Source of the DNA: G963664225 sp964538065 | GTDB lineage: Bacteria; Verrucomicrobiota; Verrucomicrobiia; Limisphaerales; UBA1319 | Direction: 5' to 3' | NCBI GenBank assembly: GCA_964538065.1 | Contig: CAZIDG010000013.1 | Coordinates: forward strand, 4,133 to 68,132 | Length of the DNA stretch: 64,000 nucleotides | In this document: positions 32,887 to 42,295 of the stretch, one piece after another | Layout: each line of letters opens with the position of its first letter | How positions within the stretch are numbered: position 1 is the first letter of the stretch | Notes under the pieces: model-generated | Told to the model about the DNA's origin: nothing | Seen by the model: only the letters and a program-made list of their open reading frames with translations | Databases searched by the model: none | Program-made: the position numbers and the translations under genes

Positions 32887-33675
32887 TCATTTGTGAGGCC
32901 GGGCCTTGACGGACCACCAGCAGGCATTGGCGTTGCACGGAATGTTGGCCGCGCTCAGGAGGGTTGCGCTCCCATCCCCCATGCCATAATTGCCCTTGCG
33001 GTTATGCCGGACGGCGCCTTTGTCCCCCTGTGCGAGCCGGTTGAATCCTGCGCTGTTGGCGTTGCCAATCTCCTTCCAGATCCACCATCGATCCTGCGGC
33101 CAGACCCCAAAAACATCGCTGTTCCCATCGCCAAAGAGAATCAGCCGGGAGGGAGCTTCGATGCTCGTGGATTTGCACAGGTTGTTCTCGTAACCTTCAG
33201 GGCGTCCAAATGGTGGAGGGGCGCCTCCGGAGAGCCAATGGACATTGACGGCCCCAATGCCGCTGGGGATGTCAATTTCACCCGAGGTGAATTGTCCCAA
33301 AACGGCCGGGGTGGGCGTTTTGGAATTTGAAGGCTTGGCATTCGCATAGACTTCCTGCTTTTCCGAGGGGCAGTCATACATGCGGGAGTTTTTGCCCAGA
33401 TAGGGGTATAAATAAGGACGCCAGCTCGATTCAAACCCGGAAAACCTGGCCTGTATGGGAGGGAAATACTCCCGGTTGTCCTGGGAATAAACCTGTGTCG
33501 CCAGCACGAGCTGGCGCATCCCATTCAGGCAGGCGATCTGCTGTCCTTTGGCCTTTGCCTGGCTCAACGTTGGCAAAAGCATCGATGCCAGGATCGCGAT
33601 AATGGCGATAACCACCAAAAGCTCAATAAGGGTAAAACCTCCGACGTCCTGGCCTTTCTGTGGAGACATGGGCAT
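32887..33675 (-). CDS. Prepilin-type N-terminal cleavage protein (type II secretion-like pseudopilin, DUF1559-like)
   Basis: The Met at 33675 gives 262 residues. The prepilin peptidase site is G/F in GGFTLIELLVVIAIIAILA, with Glu at +5, followed by the long helix and a large C-terminal domain ending in a RHNRKGNYGMGDGSATLL segment, the H-x-DG pattern of large pseudopilins abundant in Planctomycetes and Verrucomicrobia. It should be inner-membrane anchored and assembled into a short pilus or secretion pseudopilus. The frame is open to 33768, and the start is uncertain because no ribosome site is visible. Confidence 0.85.
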   Translation of the reverse strand: MPMSPQKGQDVGGFTLIELLVVIAIIAILASMLLPTLSQAKAKGQQIACLNGMRQLVLATQVYSQDNREYFPPIQARFSGFESSWRPYLYPYLGKNSRMYDCPSEKQEVYANAKPSNSKTPTPAVLGQFTSGEIDIPSGIGAVNVHWLSGGAPPPFGRPEGYENNLCKSTSIEAPSRLILFGDGNSDVFGVWPQDRWWIWKEIGNANSAGFNRLAQGDKGAVRHNRKGNYGMGDGSATLLSAANIPCNANACWWSVKARPHK

Positions 33676-33896
33676 GCTTCTGCGGAGTGTACTGTTCCCA
33701 ACGCATGCCAAACCCAATGGGCGAGGGGTGATTGCCTTACGCTGCATAGGTTTACTATGCAGTCTCATCTACAGGACTGTCATTGAATTGTCCAATATAT
33801 AATGAAAATAACGGCGGGCCTGGTTGCGGGGAAAATTCCTCTCAATGGCGGACGGGTTGGCGGCCATGGGCTCGATCTACAATTCCAGCGCCGTGC

Positions 33897-36725
33897 CTAG
33901 TTTTTCGCTGTGGCCACGCCCGGACGATCCATTCGATATCGGTAGTCGGGCCACAGGGGGCAATTCAAATCAATCCAGCACTTGATCCGCTGCATTTCGT
34001 CGTTACTTAAACGGACGTCATGATGCCCGGCATCTAAAATCCGCCACAACTTGCTCTTGAGCGTGCCGAAACTCATCGGCTCGGCCAGACGATGCTCCTG
34101 GCCCCAGGTGTAGTCGAAATAATGCACCCAGCCGCCCTCGACCAATGTCCGGTACGAGGCGGGCACGCCTTCGGCATCGCACTTTCTGGTCAAATCCATG
34201 CGCGGACTGTCTTGGGCGTTGTGACAGCGGACGCACTGTGACTCCCATACCGGTTGGACCACGTGTTCATACGCGAAGGGTCCTGCACCCCAGGGAGGCG
34301 GTTGCAGTTCGCTCGGAGCGCGATTGAGAGCCATCAAGCGTTTGGAGGCGGCGGGGGGAGTGGTCGAGCGCGGTTCGTGGCAACCCACGCAACTCCGCTG
34401 CTCGCCCGGTTGGAGTTGCACCACGCTGCGCATGCGCTGGAGCTCGTTGAAGTCCTTATCCAGGGCCTGAAAATAGAGCACCTTGCCCGCGGGCGCGTGG
34501 AAGCTGGCCGAGCCATCGTCCTCGACCGGGACGGTCCCCCAAACGCTTTTGGCCACATAGCTTGGCCAGCCATTGGGACCGGCGACCTTATGGGTGGGGG
34601 AGGCATACCAGTCCTGGAAGGCCTCGTGGTCCTTCTGGTATTCCCCGCTGGGCAGCTGCTGCAGGTCCGACCGCAATTCCTGGCAGACGCGCAGGTATTT
34701 TACGCTGCCACGCGGGACTTCAGACCCCAATCCCTCGTAGACATTGGCGACCATGAAATGTCCCTGTTCCGGGTGGTCGGTCCGGGATTCCTGGAGGCGC
34801 CCTAGAATGGGAGGGGATGCTGTGGGACGCAAGAGAGTGGGCGACATGCTGCCGATGGCAGGATCCAGGTACAATATCTCACGATTGCCATAACGATCGA
34901 TGACATAAAGGCCAAATTTGTCCCAGGGCGCATGGCTGCAGAGGAAATAATCCTGGCTGATGGGCACGGGATCGCGGAAACACTGTTTGCGAAGCCAGGT
35001 CATGTGATATTGGGGCTTGATGTCCGGCGTGATGTTTCGGATGGCCTGGGGATTGGATCGCCCCATGGCGGGATTAATCAGGGCAATCGGCCCGTTGAGG
35101 TCGCCCCCGTGGGACACGAGGGTGCAGACGATCTCGGATGACCCGGGAACTTCATGGCCATTGGCATAGCAATTCAGCGTGTTGTTGCCAAAGATCATCT
35201 CCGGATGAGTCCCATCGGGCCGGATGGCCCACAGGGTGTGGCCGAAATCAGCGCCTTTATCCAGATATTCCGAGCGCATCCACAAAATGCGGCCATCGTT
35301 CATCAACGAGGGCGTCCATTCGCTCAAATTGGCATGGGAGAGAGGCTGAATCCCTGAGCCGTCCAGTTCCATTCGAAAGAGCACAAACGCCTGAGGGCGC
35401 CAGCAGAGAAACCGCGCCTTGCAGCGTGTGCTGATGAAGGCCATGCCGCCATCAGGCAGCGGACGCGGGAAGAAATCATGAAACGGACCGCTGGTGATGG
35501 GCGTGGCCGCCGTGCCATCGGCATTCATGGCCCAGAGATGAAAATAATCCTCCTTGGTTGTTCGATAAGCAAAATAGACGCGGCGCGAATCAAAGCTGGC
35601 CACGGGATCGCGGGCGATGCCATTGGTCGCATCAAACAGGACCTTGATTTGTGCACGGCCGGGGTCCAGTCGTTGCTGGGCACGGGGAATGGTCAGGAGG
35701 CATACCCCGCCGCCAGGGCCTCCCGCAGCATCCAGAATGACGCTGTAGTTGTGCGACGGCTCATAGGGGTGGCGTTTGACAAACAGGATGTGTTTCAGTG
35801 GCGCCAGTTGAGGCTCGCGAAGGAAAAGCTGGCGTTTGGCCAGGCGCGCACGGAAATAGAGGTCCTGCTGCCTGCTCGCGGTGTCCGCCACGCGAGGCAG
35901 GGCGAGCGACTCCTCCCGCAAGGCTGCCAGCATGGTGCGTTCCTGGCCGGCCTCCATGCCCTGCGCTTCAAAACGGGTGAGCATCTCCTCCATTTGATTG
36001 AGAACGCGGCGGATGGGGTCCTGCGAATCAACCGCCTGCCCTGTGGCTTTTTCGCAATCGAATGCGTAGTGAAGCAGATCCGATTCCTGAAGGGGGCCCT
36101 CGGGCAGGGAAGGGGCATTCCAGCCTGCATGGGCCACCGTTTCCCACTTTTCCCCATCAAGGGAGACTCGGACCTCGACATTGCCGGGATGGCGATCGGT
36201 GAAGGATCCATTGCGGTCGCGGGAGAACACAACCCTGCCGATGCGCGATGTCCCGGGAAATTCGATCTGAACCCATTCCTTTTGGGCCCCGGCTGCGATC
36301 CAACTGTGACTGTTGCCCTGGAGGCCGTCATTGAGATGCGGGACTTGATGAATGGCGTAGCCGGGAAGACACGAGGATGCTGTGGCCTTTCCTCCGTTGG
36401 CCGACAAGGCCAGGTTGCGTTCTCCTTCGGGGGCGTACACCTCCAACTCGTCAATGCAGGGCTGTCCCGCAGGACTGTCCGTCAGGATTAGCCGGATGAA
36501 GCGGGCGTCTTTGCCGGGGAAGGACAGCACGTTGGCCTTGTTAGGCTCAAAGGACATGACCTGTGCGGGAATGGTTGGACACGCCAGCAGCAGGGGCAAA
36601 AGGCATCCGAGCCATTGTGCCAGGCGGCGGTGCGACCATCGGCGTGCCCCGGCCAGGATCGTGGTTGGCCACAAACGGCCCTCAAACACGATCGAGCATC
36701 TCCGCCTGGAGTTCACAGTCCTCAT
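33897..36725 (-). CDS. Secreted discoidin / beta-propeller / dihaem cytochrome protein (HzsA-related)
   Basis: The 942-residue exported protein has a signal peptide (WLGCLLPLLLACPTIPA), an F5/8 type C-like domain (about 60-190, with ARFIRLILTDS and IGRVVFSRD), a helical link, a PD40/TolB-like propeller (about 290-660, SFDSRRVYFAYR, LWAMNADGTA) and a cytochrome-type end with two CxxCH haem sites: Cys779-Cys782-His783 (SCVGCHEP) and Cys831-Cys834-His835 (QCVRCHNA). Proteins with this layout are annotated as related to hydrazine synthase subunit A, but that activity is not implied. The start overlaps the stop of the GH2 gene by ATGA, so the two are translationally coupled. It may pass electrons during periplasmic sugar oxidation; inference. 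Confidence 0.8.
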   Translation of the reverse strand: MRTVNSRRRCSIVFEGRLWPTTILAGARRWSHRRLAQWLGCLLPLLLACPTIPAQVMSFEPNKANVLSFPGKDARFIRLILTDSPAGQPCIDELEVYAPEGERNLALSANGGKATASSCLPGYAIHQVPHLNDGLQGNSHSWIAAGAQKEWVQIEFPGTSRIGRVVFSRDRNGSFTDRHPGNVEVRVSLDGEKWETVAHAGWNAPSLPEGPLQESDLLHYAFDCEKATGQAVDSQDPIRRVLNQMEEMLTRFEAQGMEAGQERTMLAALREESLALPRVADTASRQQDLYFRARLAKRQLFLREPQLAPLKHILFVKRHPYEPSHNYSVILDAAGGPGGGVCLLTIPRAQQRLDPGRAQIKVLFDATNGIARDPVASFDSRRVYFAYRTTKEDYFHLWAMNADGTAATPITSGPFHDFFPRPLPDGGMAFISTRCKARFLCWRPQAFVLFRMELDGSGIQPLSHANLSEWTPSLMNDGRILWMRSEYLDKGADFGHTLWAIRPDGTHPEMIFGNNTLNCYANGHEVPGSSEIVCTLVSHGGDLNGPIALINPAMGRSNPQAIRNITPDIKPQYHMTWLRKQCFRDPVPISQDYFLCSHAPWDKFGLYVIDRYGNREILYLDPAIGSMSPTLLRPTASPPILGRLQESRTDHPEQGHFMVANVYEGLGSEVPRGSVKYLRVCQELRSDLQQLPSGEYQKDHEAFQDWYASPTHKVAGPNGWPSYVAKSVWGTVPVEDDGSASFHAPAGKVLYFQALDKDFNELQRMRSVVQLQPGEQRSCVGCHEPRSTTPPAASKRLMALNRAPSELQPPPWGAGPFAYEHVVQPVWESQCVRCHNAQDSPRMDLTRKCDAEGVPASYRTLVEGGWVHYFDYTWGQEHRLAEPMSFGTLKSKLWRILDAGHHDVRLSNDEMQRIKCWIDLNCPLWPDYRYRMDRPGVATAKN

Positions 36726-39700
36726 GGTTTGGAGGGATAGCCAAGTTCCCGGAGCGTTGCCGCAAAATCCGTGGGCAGCGGAAGGGCCGGACCCTGGGCG
36801 GCGGCCTGGGCGCAGGACACAATATTGAGCAGCAGGCGGCCGGCGGCAGGATGACGGTCCACCTGGTCCAGCACGTTAAAGGTATTGAGGTAGAATTTCC
36901 CATGCCCCAGCGGATACGCCCCCAACATCAGGCCCGAAGCATAGCCATCGGGGCGGCTCGAGTGGCAAATGGCAAACGCGGCTGCGGCGACCTCCTGAGG
37001 GGTGTCCTGGCCTTCGTAAAACACACTGGTGATCAAGGGGCCATAGTAATCCCAATCCATGATGCCCGGCGCAGGCATGTGCGCGAACAGGGAATGGCGG
37101 GCGGCCACGCATTCCTTGTGATACAGCCAGTCGGAGAACTGTGTTAAACGGCCCTTGTTCTTCAAGGGGAGCCAGCCAACGGGATCATTGTCCTTCCGAA
37201 AGACACCGGGATCGAGAAAGACGGCCGCACAGCCCTGGGCAATCTGTTGGAGGAGATGGGCGCGATCCTCGTCCGTCAGTGTGGGAGCCCCCACCAGCAA
37301 CACCTGCCGCGCATCGTTGCCGGCCGGTTTCCATGGGGTTACCGTGACGCCGCGAGCCGCAAGCCAGGCTTGAACCCGGGCGTCGATTCCCAAGCCTGCA
37401 ACCGGAATGGCCGGAGTGGCGGCCTGGGTTGCTTCAGGCTCGGACAGGTGGAATGTGAGGCGGCCAGCAGCCGGAGCCCCACCATGCTCGAAGGTGGCAA
37501 CAAGGGTGTATCGGCCTGCCGGACCGGCGAGTGTGACGTCCTCACTGAACACGGGAAAGGCCAGTGGGCCCTCCTCTCCGCTGGCAGGCTGGGGAACGAC
37601 CGCCTCGAGCTTTTTCTCCCAGGCGACCCCTTGAGGCCCCATGACTCGCAAACAAACCGGATAGCGACCGGGCTTCAGCACATCCTCGTTCGCGAGGATG
37701 GCCTCGAGCTTGACGGGGCGTCCTGCATAAGCATGCATGGGGGAAGCGAAAAGACACCAGCGCAGGGGGGCAAACCCCTCCTGAAGCGCATCGACGATGC
37801 CAGGCTTGAACTCGCGCCAGAAGGTCCACAAGCCCTCGCCTGTATAGCCATGGTCGAGCATCCCGGTCAGATTGTACCCGCAAATCTTCGGATTCGAGCG
37901 AATCAGGCTTAATCCCAGCTCGCGCTGCCGGACGTGCAGACGTTGACTTTCCCGGAGCATGTCCTCAGGAAAGGCGTACACGCCATTCATGCCAAGACGG
38001 CGCCAGTCTGCGGCGAGCTTCTCCTCGGTCTGTTTGAAGTATTTAAAGTCATCCCAATCCGGATTGGCTCCAATCTGCTCGTAGTGGCGCAGTTCCCGAA
38101 TGGCATTCATCAGGCTGCCGATGCCGTACTCGGAAAGAAACACGGGCTTGGAATCCCTGCCAAGATTGCGGATGCCGGCCTCGATGGCGGGTGTATGGGG
38201 TGTGCTTGGATAAACATGGGCGTCCCCTGCGCCTTCAAAGTAACCTCCCCAAGGGCCTCCCTTGGCGGTGCCCGCATAGTTGGGATTCTCCACGCCCCAC
38301 ATGTGCTGCCATTGGGTCTGGCCCGGGTTGCAGACCGACCCGACGTTATATTGGCCATCCCAGCGACCGCTTTGCTGAAGCACCAGACGCGTGTCGTCCA
38401 GCGATCGCAGCAGCCCCAGACTTGCCTGGGCATGCTGGGACATGGGGCCGTTTCCCATTTCATTCACCAGGCCAAAGATGACGATGCTGGGGTGATTCCG
38501 GTCACGCAGAATCATTTCGCGCAAATTGGCGTCGAAGCGCTCGGCCATTTTGGGGGAATCCGCCAGGAGCCATGAGGCCAGGTTTTCCTCATAGACCATC
38601 AATCCCAGCTCGTCGCAGAGGTCGAGTTGATAGGGGTGAGCCATGCCGGCGATGAAACGCACGGTGTTGAAGCCGCAAGCCTTCATGTAAACCAGATCCT
38701 TGCGCAGCAGGTCGAGAGCCTCCGCTGGCGGGAGGATGGCGCCGACAGGGCAGTGGTTCCCGGTATGCGCGCTTTTGAGGAACAATCGCTTGCCGTTGAG
38801 CCTGAAATACCCCTTCTCAACCCTCAGTTCCCGGAAGCCAAACCGCGTCAGGCGCTCGTCTCCTTCGGGGTGGCCATCATAGGCGGCGCGCGTCGTGAGG
38901 TGGTACAAATAAGGGTCCTCCGGCCCCCAGAGATGAGGCTGGGGAACGGTCAAAAGACAATCCACGACGCTGACCCCTGGGGGAATCGGCCGTTCGAGGT
39001 TCAATCGAGCCATGGCCTCGCCGGAGGTCGCGGGGGCGATGGTCCAGTGCAGCCGCCCGGCCACCGCAGAAGGGGTGGCGTTGGAGAAAGTCACCTGGAC
39101 GCGCACCTCGCCATTGGTCCAGTTCGGCCGCGCAAATACATCGGTGATGCGAAGGGCGGGGACCCAGAACACCTCGACGGATTCGGTGATGCCGCCACTG
39201 TTATAGGAACCGCCCACGCCGATGCCGCTGGGCACCTTGTTTCGGTGAGGCGTCTGGTCGAGCACGATGCCATCAATGGGTTCGGCCTTGGGATTCAACA
39301 CCCGGACCGCCAGCCGATTGGTCTGTCCGGGTTTGATCGAGGAAGTCACGTCCAGGGTGAAGGGCGTCTCTCCGCCTTCGTGCCCTCCCACGTCGATGTC
39401 ATTCAGCCACACCCGGGCCAGATAATCGACGGCGTGAAATCGGATCAGGCAACGATCCTGAGAGCGGGGAGCGGGTGGAATGACAAATTCGCGCCAATAC
39501 CATGCCACACCATGGTAGCCCGGGAGCGATTCCTGCAGAATCCCTGGAACACGGGCTGGTTTGGCCCCGTCAGCCGGTTTTTGAAACCAGGCCTGGTTCT
39601 GGCCGGCGTTGGCAGGATCGCCCGCCACCCGCCAGTCCCCGCCATCCAGGGAAACATACGAGGATGTCGAGGTCGCGGGTTCCCCGGACCAAACGGACAT

Positions 39701-39754
39701 GGTGACCGCCGCGATCAGGACACAACATGCGAGCCCAAATATTTTCACATTCAT
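36722..39754 (-). CDS. Secreted glycoside hydrolase family 2 enzyme
   Basis: From the Met at 39754 the product has 1010 residues with a signal peptide (KIFGLACCVLIAAVTMS). Domains follow the GH2 order: sugar-binding jelly roll (about 60-200), Ig-like domain (205-300), TIM barrel (about 310-620) and a long C-terminal region with a glutamine-amidotransferase-like fold (about 850-1000). The acid/base is Glu432 in LVNEMGN and the nucleophile is Glu542 in FLSEYG. Substrate (beta-galactoside, mannoside or glucuronide) cannot be told. It is the first gene of a two-gene unit with the dihaem protein and is divergent from a sugar porter. Confidence 0.88.
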   Translation of the reverse strand: MNVKIFGLACCVLIAAVTMSVWSGEPATSTSSYVSLDGGDWRVAGDPANAGQNQAWFQKPADGAKPARVPGILQESLPGYHGVAWYWREFVIPPAPRSQDRCLIRFHAVDYLARVWLNDIDVGGHEGGETPFTLDVTSSIKPGQTNRLAVRVLNPKAEPIDGIVLDQTPHRNKVPSGIGVGGSYNSGGITESVEVFWVPALRITDVFARPNWTNGEVRVQVTFSNATPSAVAGRLHWTIAPATSGEAMARLNLERPIPPGVSVVDCLLTVPQPHLWGPEDPYLYHLTTRAAYDGHPEGDERLTRFGFRELRVEKGYFRLNGKRLFLKSAHTGNHCPVGAILPPAEALDLLRKDLVYMKACGFNTVRFIAGMAHPYQLDLCDELGLMVYEENLASWLLADSPKMAERFDANLREMILRDRNHPSIVIFGLVNEMGNGPMSQHAQASLGLLRSLDDTRLVLQQSGRWDGQYNVGSVCNPGQTQWQHMWGVENPNYAGTAKGGPWGGYFEGAGDAHVYPSTPHTPAIEAGIRNLGRDSKPVFLSEYGIGSLMNAIRELRHYEQIGANPDWDDFKYFKQTEEKLAADWRRLGMNGVYAFPEDMLRESQRLHVRQRELGLSLIRSNPKICGYNLTGMLDHGYTGEGLWTFWREFKPGIVDALQEGFAPLRWCLFASPMHAYAGRPVKLEAILANEDVLKPGRYPVCLRVMGPQGVAWEKKLEAVVPQPASGEEGPLAFPVFSEDVTLAGPAGRYTLVATFEHGGAPAAGRLTFHLSEPEATQAATPAIPVAGLGIDARVQAWLAARGVTVTPWKPAGNDARQVLLVGAPTLTDEDRAHLLQQIAQGCAAVFLDPGVFRKDNDPVGWLPLKNKGRLTQFSDWLYHKECVAARHSLFAHMPAPGIMDWDYYGPLITSVFYEGQDTPQEVAAAAFAICHSSRPDGYASGLMLGAYPLGHGKFYLNTFNVLDQVDRHPAAGRLLLNIVSCAQAAAQGPALPLPTDFAATLRELGYPSKP

Positions 39755-39985
39755 GCGACAGGAAACGGGTTGGAATTCACGGGACGGCTTGTAGTATAGC
39801 CCCCCGGCAAGGGAACACAACCTAAACCCGAGCAGGAATTTTGGAAACAGCCGCGCCGGGCGGATGTGGGCTCCCATGCTGGTCTCCATGGAGCTCTTGT
39901 CGAGAAGGCCCATTTAATGATAATGGAGACGTCACAATGACAGAGCATCGAAACGTTGGCATGTCGATTATTTGAACGATCCAAT

Positions 39986-41311
39986 ATGAAAGCCCGTATT
40001 TTATTATGGTCCATTACCTCGGCGCTGGCCGGGTTCCTGTTCGGCTTTGATACCGTGGTCATCTCCGGGGCCGAGCAAACCATCCAGGCTCTCTGGAATC
40101 TCAGCCCGGGACTCCACGGCATTGCCATGGCCTCGGCGCTCTACGGCACCGTGCTGGGCTCCATGCTGGGAGGATGGCCTTCCGATCGTTTTGGCCGAAA
40201 GGCCACGCTCCTTTGGGTCGGGGTCCTGTACGTCATATCGGCCGTGGGTTGCGGTTTTGCCAGTGGCATAGGCGTTTTCATTGCCGCCCGGTTTATCGGG
40301 GGACTCGGCATTGGCATCTCGACAGTGGCGGCGCCGCTCTACATATCCGAGATTTCGCCACCGGCCTATCGCGGGCGCCTGGCGGGCATGTTCCAGTTTA
40401 ATATCGTCTTCGGCATCCTGATCGCCTTCGCCTCCAACTTTCTGCTCAGGGATGTGGGCGAAAATGCCTGGCGATGGATGCTCGGGGTGGCTGCATTTCC
40501 ATCCATCCTTTACACGGTCATGTGCATGGGGATACCGGAGAGCCCGCGCTGGCTCATTGGCCGCAAAGGGGACCGCCAGGCTGGCATCAAGGTGCTCCGG
40601 CTCATCGAGCCGGATGCTGCTCCTGCACAGATTGAGGCGCATGCAGATGCCATTCAGTCGGCCTCTTCCGAACACGTGGTGGCCTCGAAATTCTGGACAA
40701 TCCGTTTGCGCGTTCCCATCCTGCTGGCCTTCTTGATCGCCTTTTTCAACCAGCTTTCCGGCATTAATGCGATTCTGTACTTCGCCCCGCGCATCTTCGA
40801 GTTGACTGGCCTCGGTGCAAAAGCTGCACTGCTTCAATCCGTGGGCATCGGTGTTACAAACCTCATTTTCACCTTTGTTGGGCTGTGGTTGATTGACCAG
40901 CTCGGACGACGAACCCTCCTGTTTATTGGATCCCTGGGATACATCATTTCGCTGGGGCTGACGGCCTGGGCATTTTTTACGCAGCATTATGCCATTGTCC
41001 CCGTGTGCATCTTTGCCTTCATCGCGGCTCATGCCGTGGGGCAGGGGGCCGTCATCTGGGTGTTCATCTCGGAAATATTCCCCAACCGGCATCGTGCTGA
41101 GGGCCAGGCCCTGGGAAGCTTTACCCACTGGATCTTTGCCGCCCTCCTCACAACCTTTTTCCCCAAGATGGTTACTTCCCTGCCTCCGGGATATGTGTTT
41201 CTCTTCTTCTGCGGCATGATGGTGCTTCAACTGGTCTGGGTGCGGTTCATGATGCCTGAGACCAAGGGGGTCCCGCTTGAGGAGATGCAAAAGAAACTCG
41301 GCATTCAATAA
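39986..41311 (+). CDS. Sugar porter family MFS transporter
   Basis: A 441-residue, 12-helix permease of the major facilitator superfamily, sugar porter branch. Diagnostic motifs are FGFDTVVISGA in helix 1, DRFGRKATLLW after helix 2, PESPRWLIGRKG at the end of the first half and PETKGVPLEEMQ at the C-terminus. It should import a monosaccharide, probably by proton symport. Start at 39986 gives the normal short N-terminus. A PfkB-type kinase gene follows after 14 bases, so uptake and phosphorylation are linked. It is divergent from the GH2 gene. Confidence 0.93.
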   Translation: MKARILLWSITSALAGFLFGFDTVVISGAEQTIQALWNLSPGLHGIAMASALYGTVLGSMLGGWPSDRFGRKATLLWVGVLYVISAVGCGFASGIGVFIAARFIGGLGIGISTVAAPLYISEISPPAYRGRLAGMFQFNIVFGILIAFASNFLLRDVGENAWRWMLGVAAFPSILYTVMCMGIPESPRWLIGRKGDRQAGIKVLRLIEPDAAPAQIEAHADAIQSASSEHVVASKFWTIRLRVPILLAFLIAFFNQLSGINAILYFAPRIFELTGLGAKAALLQSVGIGVTNLIFTFVGLWLIDQLGRRTLLFIGSLGYIISLGLTAWAFFTQHYAIVPVCIFAFIAAHAVGQGAVIWVFISEIFPNRHRAEGQALGSFTHWIFAALLTTFFPKMVTSLPPGYVFLFFCGMMVLQLVWVRFMMPETKGVPLEEMQKKLGIQ

Positions 41312-41325
41312 AGGGAGCTGACTGC

Positions 41326-42225
41326 ATGAACAAACACCTGAAGATCGTCGGCATGGGCGAGCTGTTGTGGGATTTGCTGCCGGGCGGGAAGCAGCTTGGC
41401 GGCGCACCTGCGAACTTCGCCATTCATGCCCGCCAATTGGGTGCCGAGGGCCTGGTCGTTTCCTCGGTGGGGGCTGATCCGCTTGGACGCCAGATCCTTG
41501 AGCAACTCGGCTCCTGCGGCGTTCCGACCGATGCCATCACGATCCATCCCACGCTGCCCACCGGCACGGTGACCGTGGCTGTGGCTGAGGATGGCCAGCC
41601 GCGATTCACGATCCACGAGAATGTTGCCTGGGATGATATCCAGCCCAACCACGCTGCCCTTGAGGCGATCCGCCATGCCGATGCGGTGGTTTTCGGCAGT
41701 CTGGCGCAACGAACCGCGAAATCGCGCCAGGCGCTTCGCGATCTGCTTGCGCTCGTGCCATCGAAGGCCGTGTGCGTGTTTGATATCAACCTGCGCCAGC
41801 ACTACTATTCACTCGAAACGATTGAGTACGGTCTTCGGCGCGCGAATGTGCTCAAAATCAATCACGAGGAACTGGCTGTGTTGGGCAGCATTCTGGGCAT
41901 GCGTGGGGATGAACGTGAGCAGGTCAGCCATTTGGCCTCGCGGTACGACTTGAAAGTGGTGTCATTGACCCGGGGAGCCAGCGGCAGTCTGCTCCATGCC
42001 GAAGGCAGGTTCTCTGAGCATCCCGGCTTCCCTGCCAGGGTGGTCGATACGGTTGGAGCGGGGGACGCCTTCACGGCCTGCCTGACCCTGGGGTTGCTCC
42101 ATGGTTGGGATCTTGAGCGCATCAACGGTCGCGCCAACGAGATTGCCGCCTATGTCTGTGCCTGCCCGGGTGCCACACCTGCCTTGCCCGAAACGATGCG
42201 TGGCTGGTTTCGTGGCGATGACTGA
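41326..42225 (+). CDS. PfkB-family carbohydrate kinase, fructokinase-like
   Basis: The 299-residue ribokinase-fold kinase has the two family signatures: LGGAPANFAIHARQLG near the N-terminus and DTVGAGDAFTACL, which carries the catalytic Asp, near the C-terminus. FDINLRQ and KINHEELA are further conserved points and look fructokinase-like. A GGGAG ribosome site precedes the ATG. It follows the sugar porter by 14 bases in the same unit, so it should phosphorylate the imported sugar, plausibly fructose. Confidence 0.9.
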   Translation: MNKHLKIVGMGELLWDLLPGGKQLGGAPANFAIHARQLGAEGLVVSSVGADPLGRQILEQLGSCGVPTDAITIHPTLPTGTVTVAVAEDGQPRFTIHENVAWDDIQPNHAALEAIRHADAVVFGSLAQRTAKSRQALRDLLALVPSKAVCVFDINLRQHYYSLETIEYGLRRANVLKINHEELAVLGSILGMRGDEREQVSHLASRYDLKVVSLTRGASGSLLHAEGRFSEHPGFPARVVDTVGAGDAFTACLTLGLLHGWDLERINGRANEIAAYVCACPGATPALPETMRGWFRGDD

Positions 42226-42295
42226 CCTGGTGGCCAGGCCATCGCAAGGGGGGACGGTGGCAGACCCATTCCAGAGCAGTGTCACCCGATGCTGA

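Noticed and set aside
33897..36725. Hydrazine synthase (anammox)
   Set aside because: Only the general HzsA-like domain layout is present; no HzsB/C partners, and the neighbour is a glycoside hydrolase.
38627..39799. 390-codon frame antisense to the GH2 gene
   Set aside because: No domain, low-complexity composition, and fully inside a recognised enzyme gene; similar long antisense frames at 49065-50537, 35478-36491 and 4345-5334 were dropped for the same reason.
39755..39985. LacI-type operator between the GH2 gene and the sugar porter
   Set aside because: The AACGTT core at about 39949 is not extended symmetrically, and no LacI-family gene is in the window.
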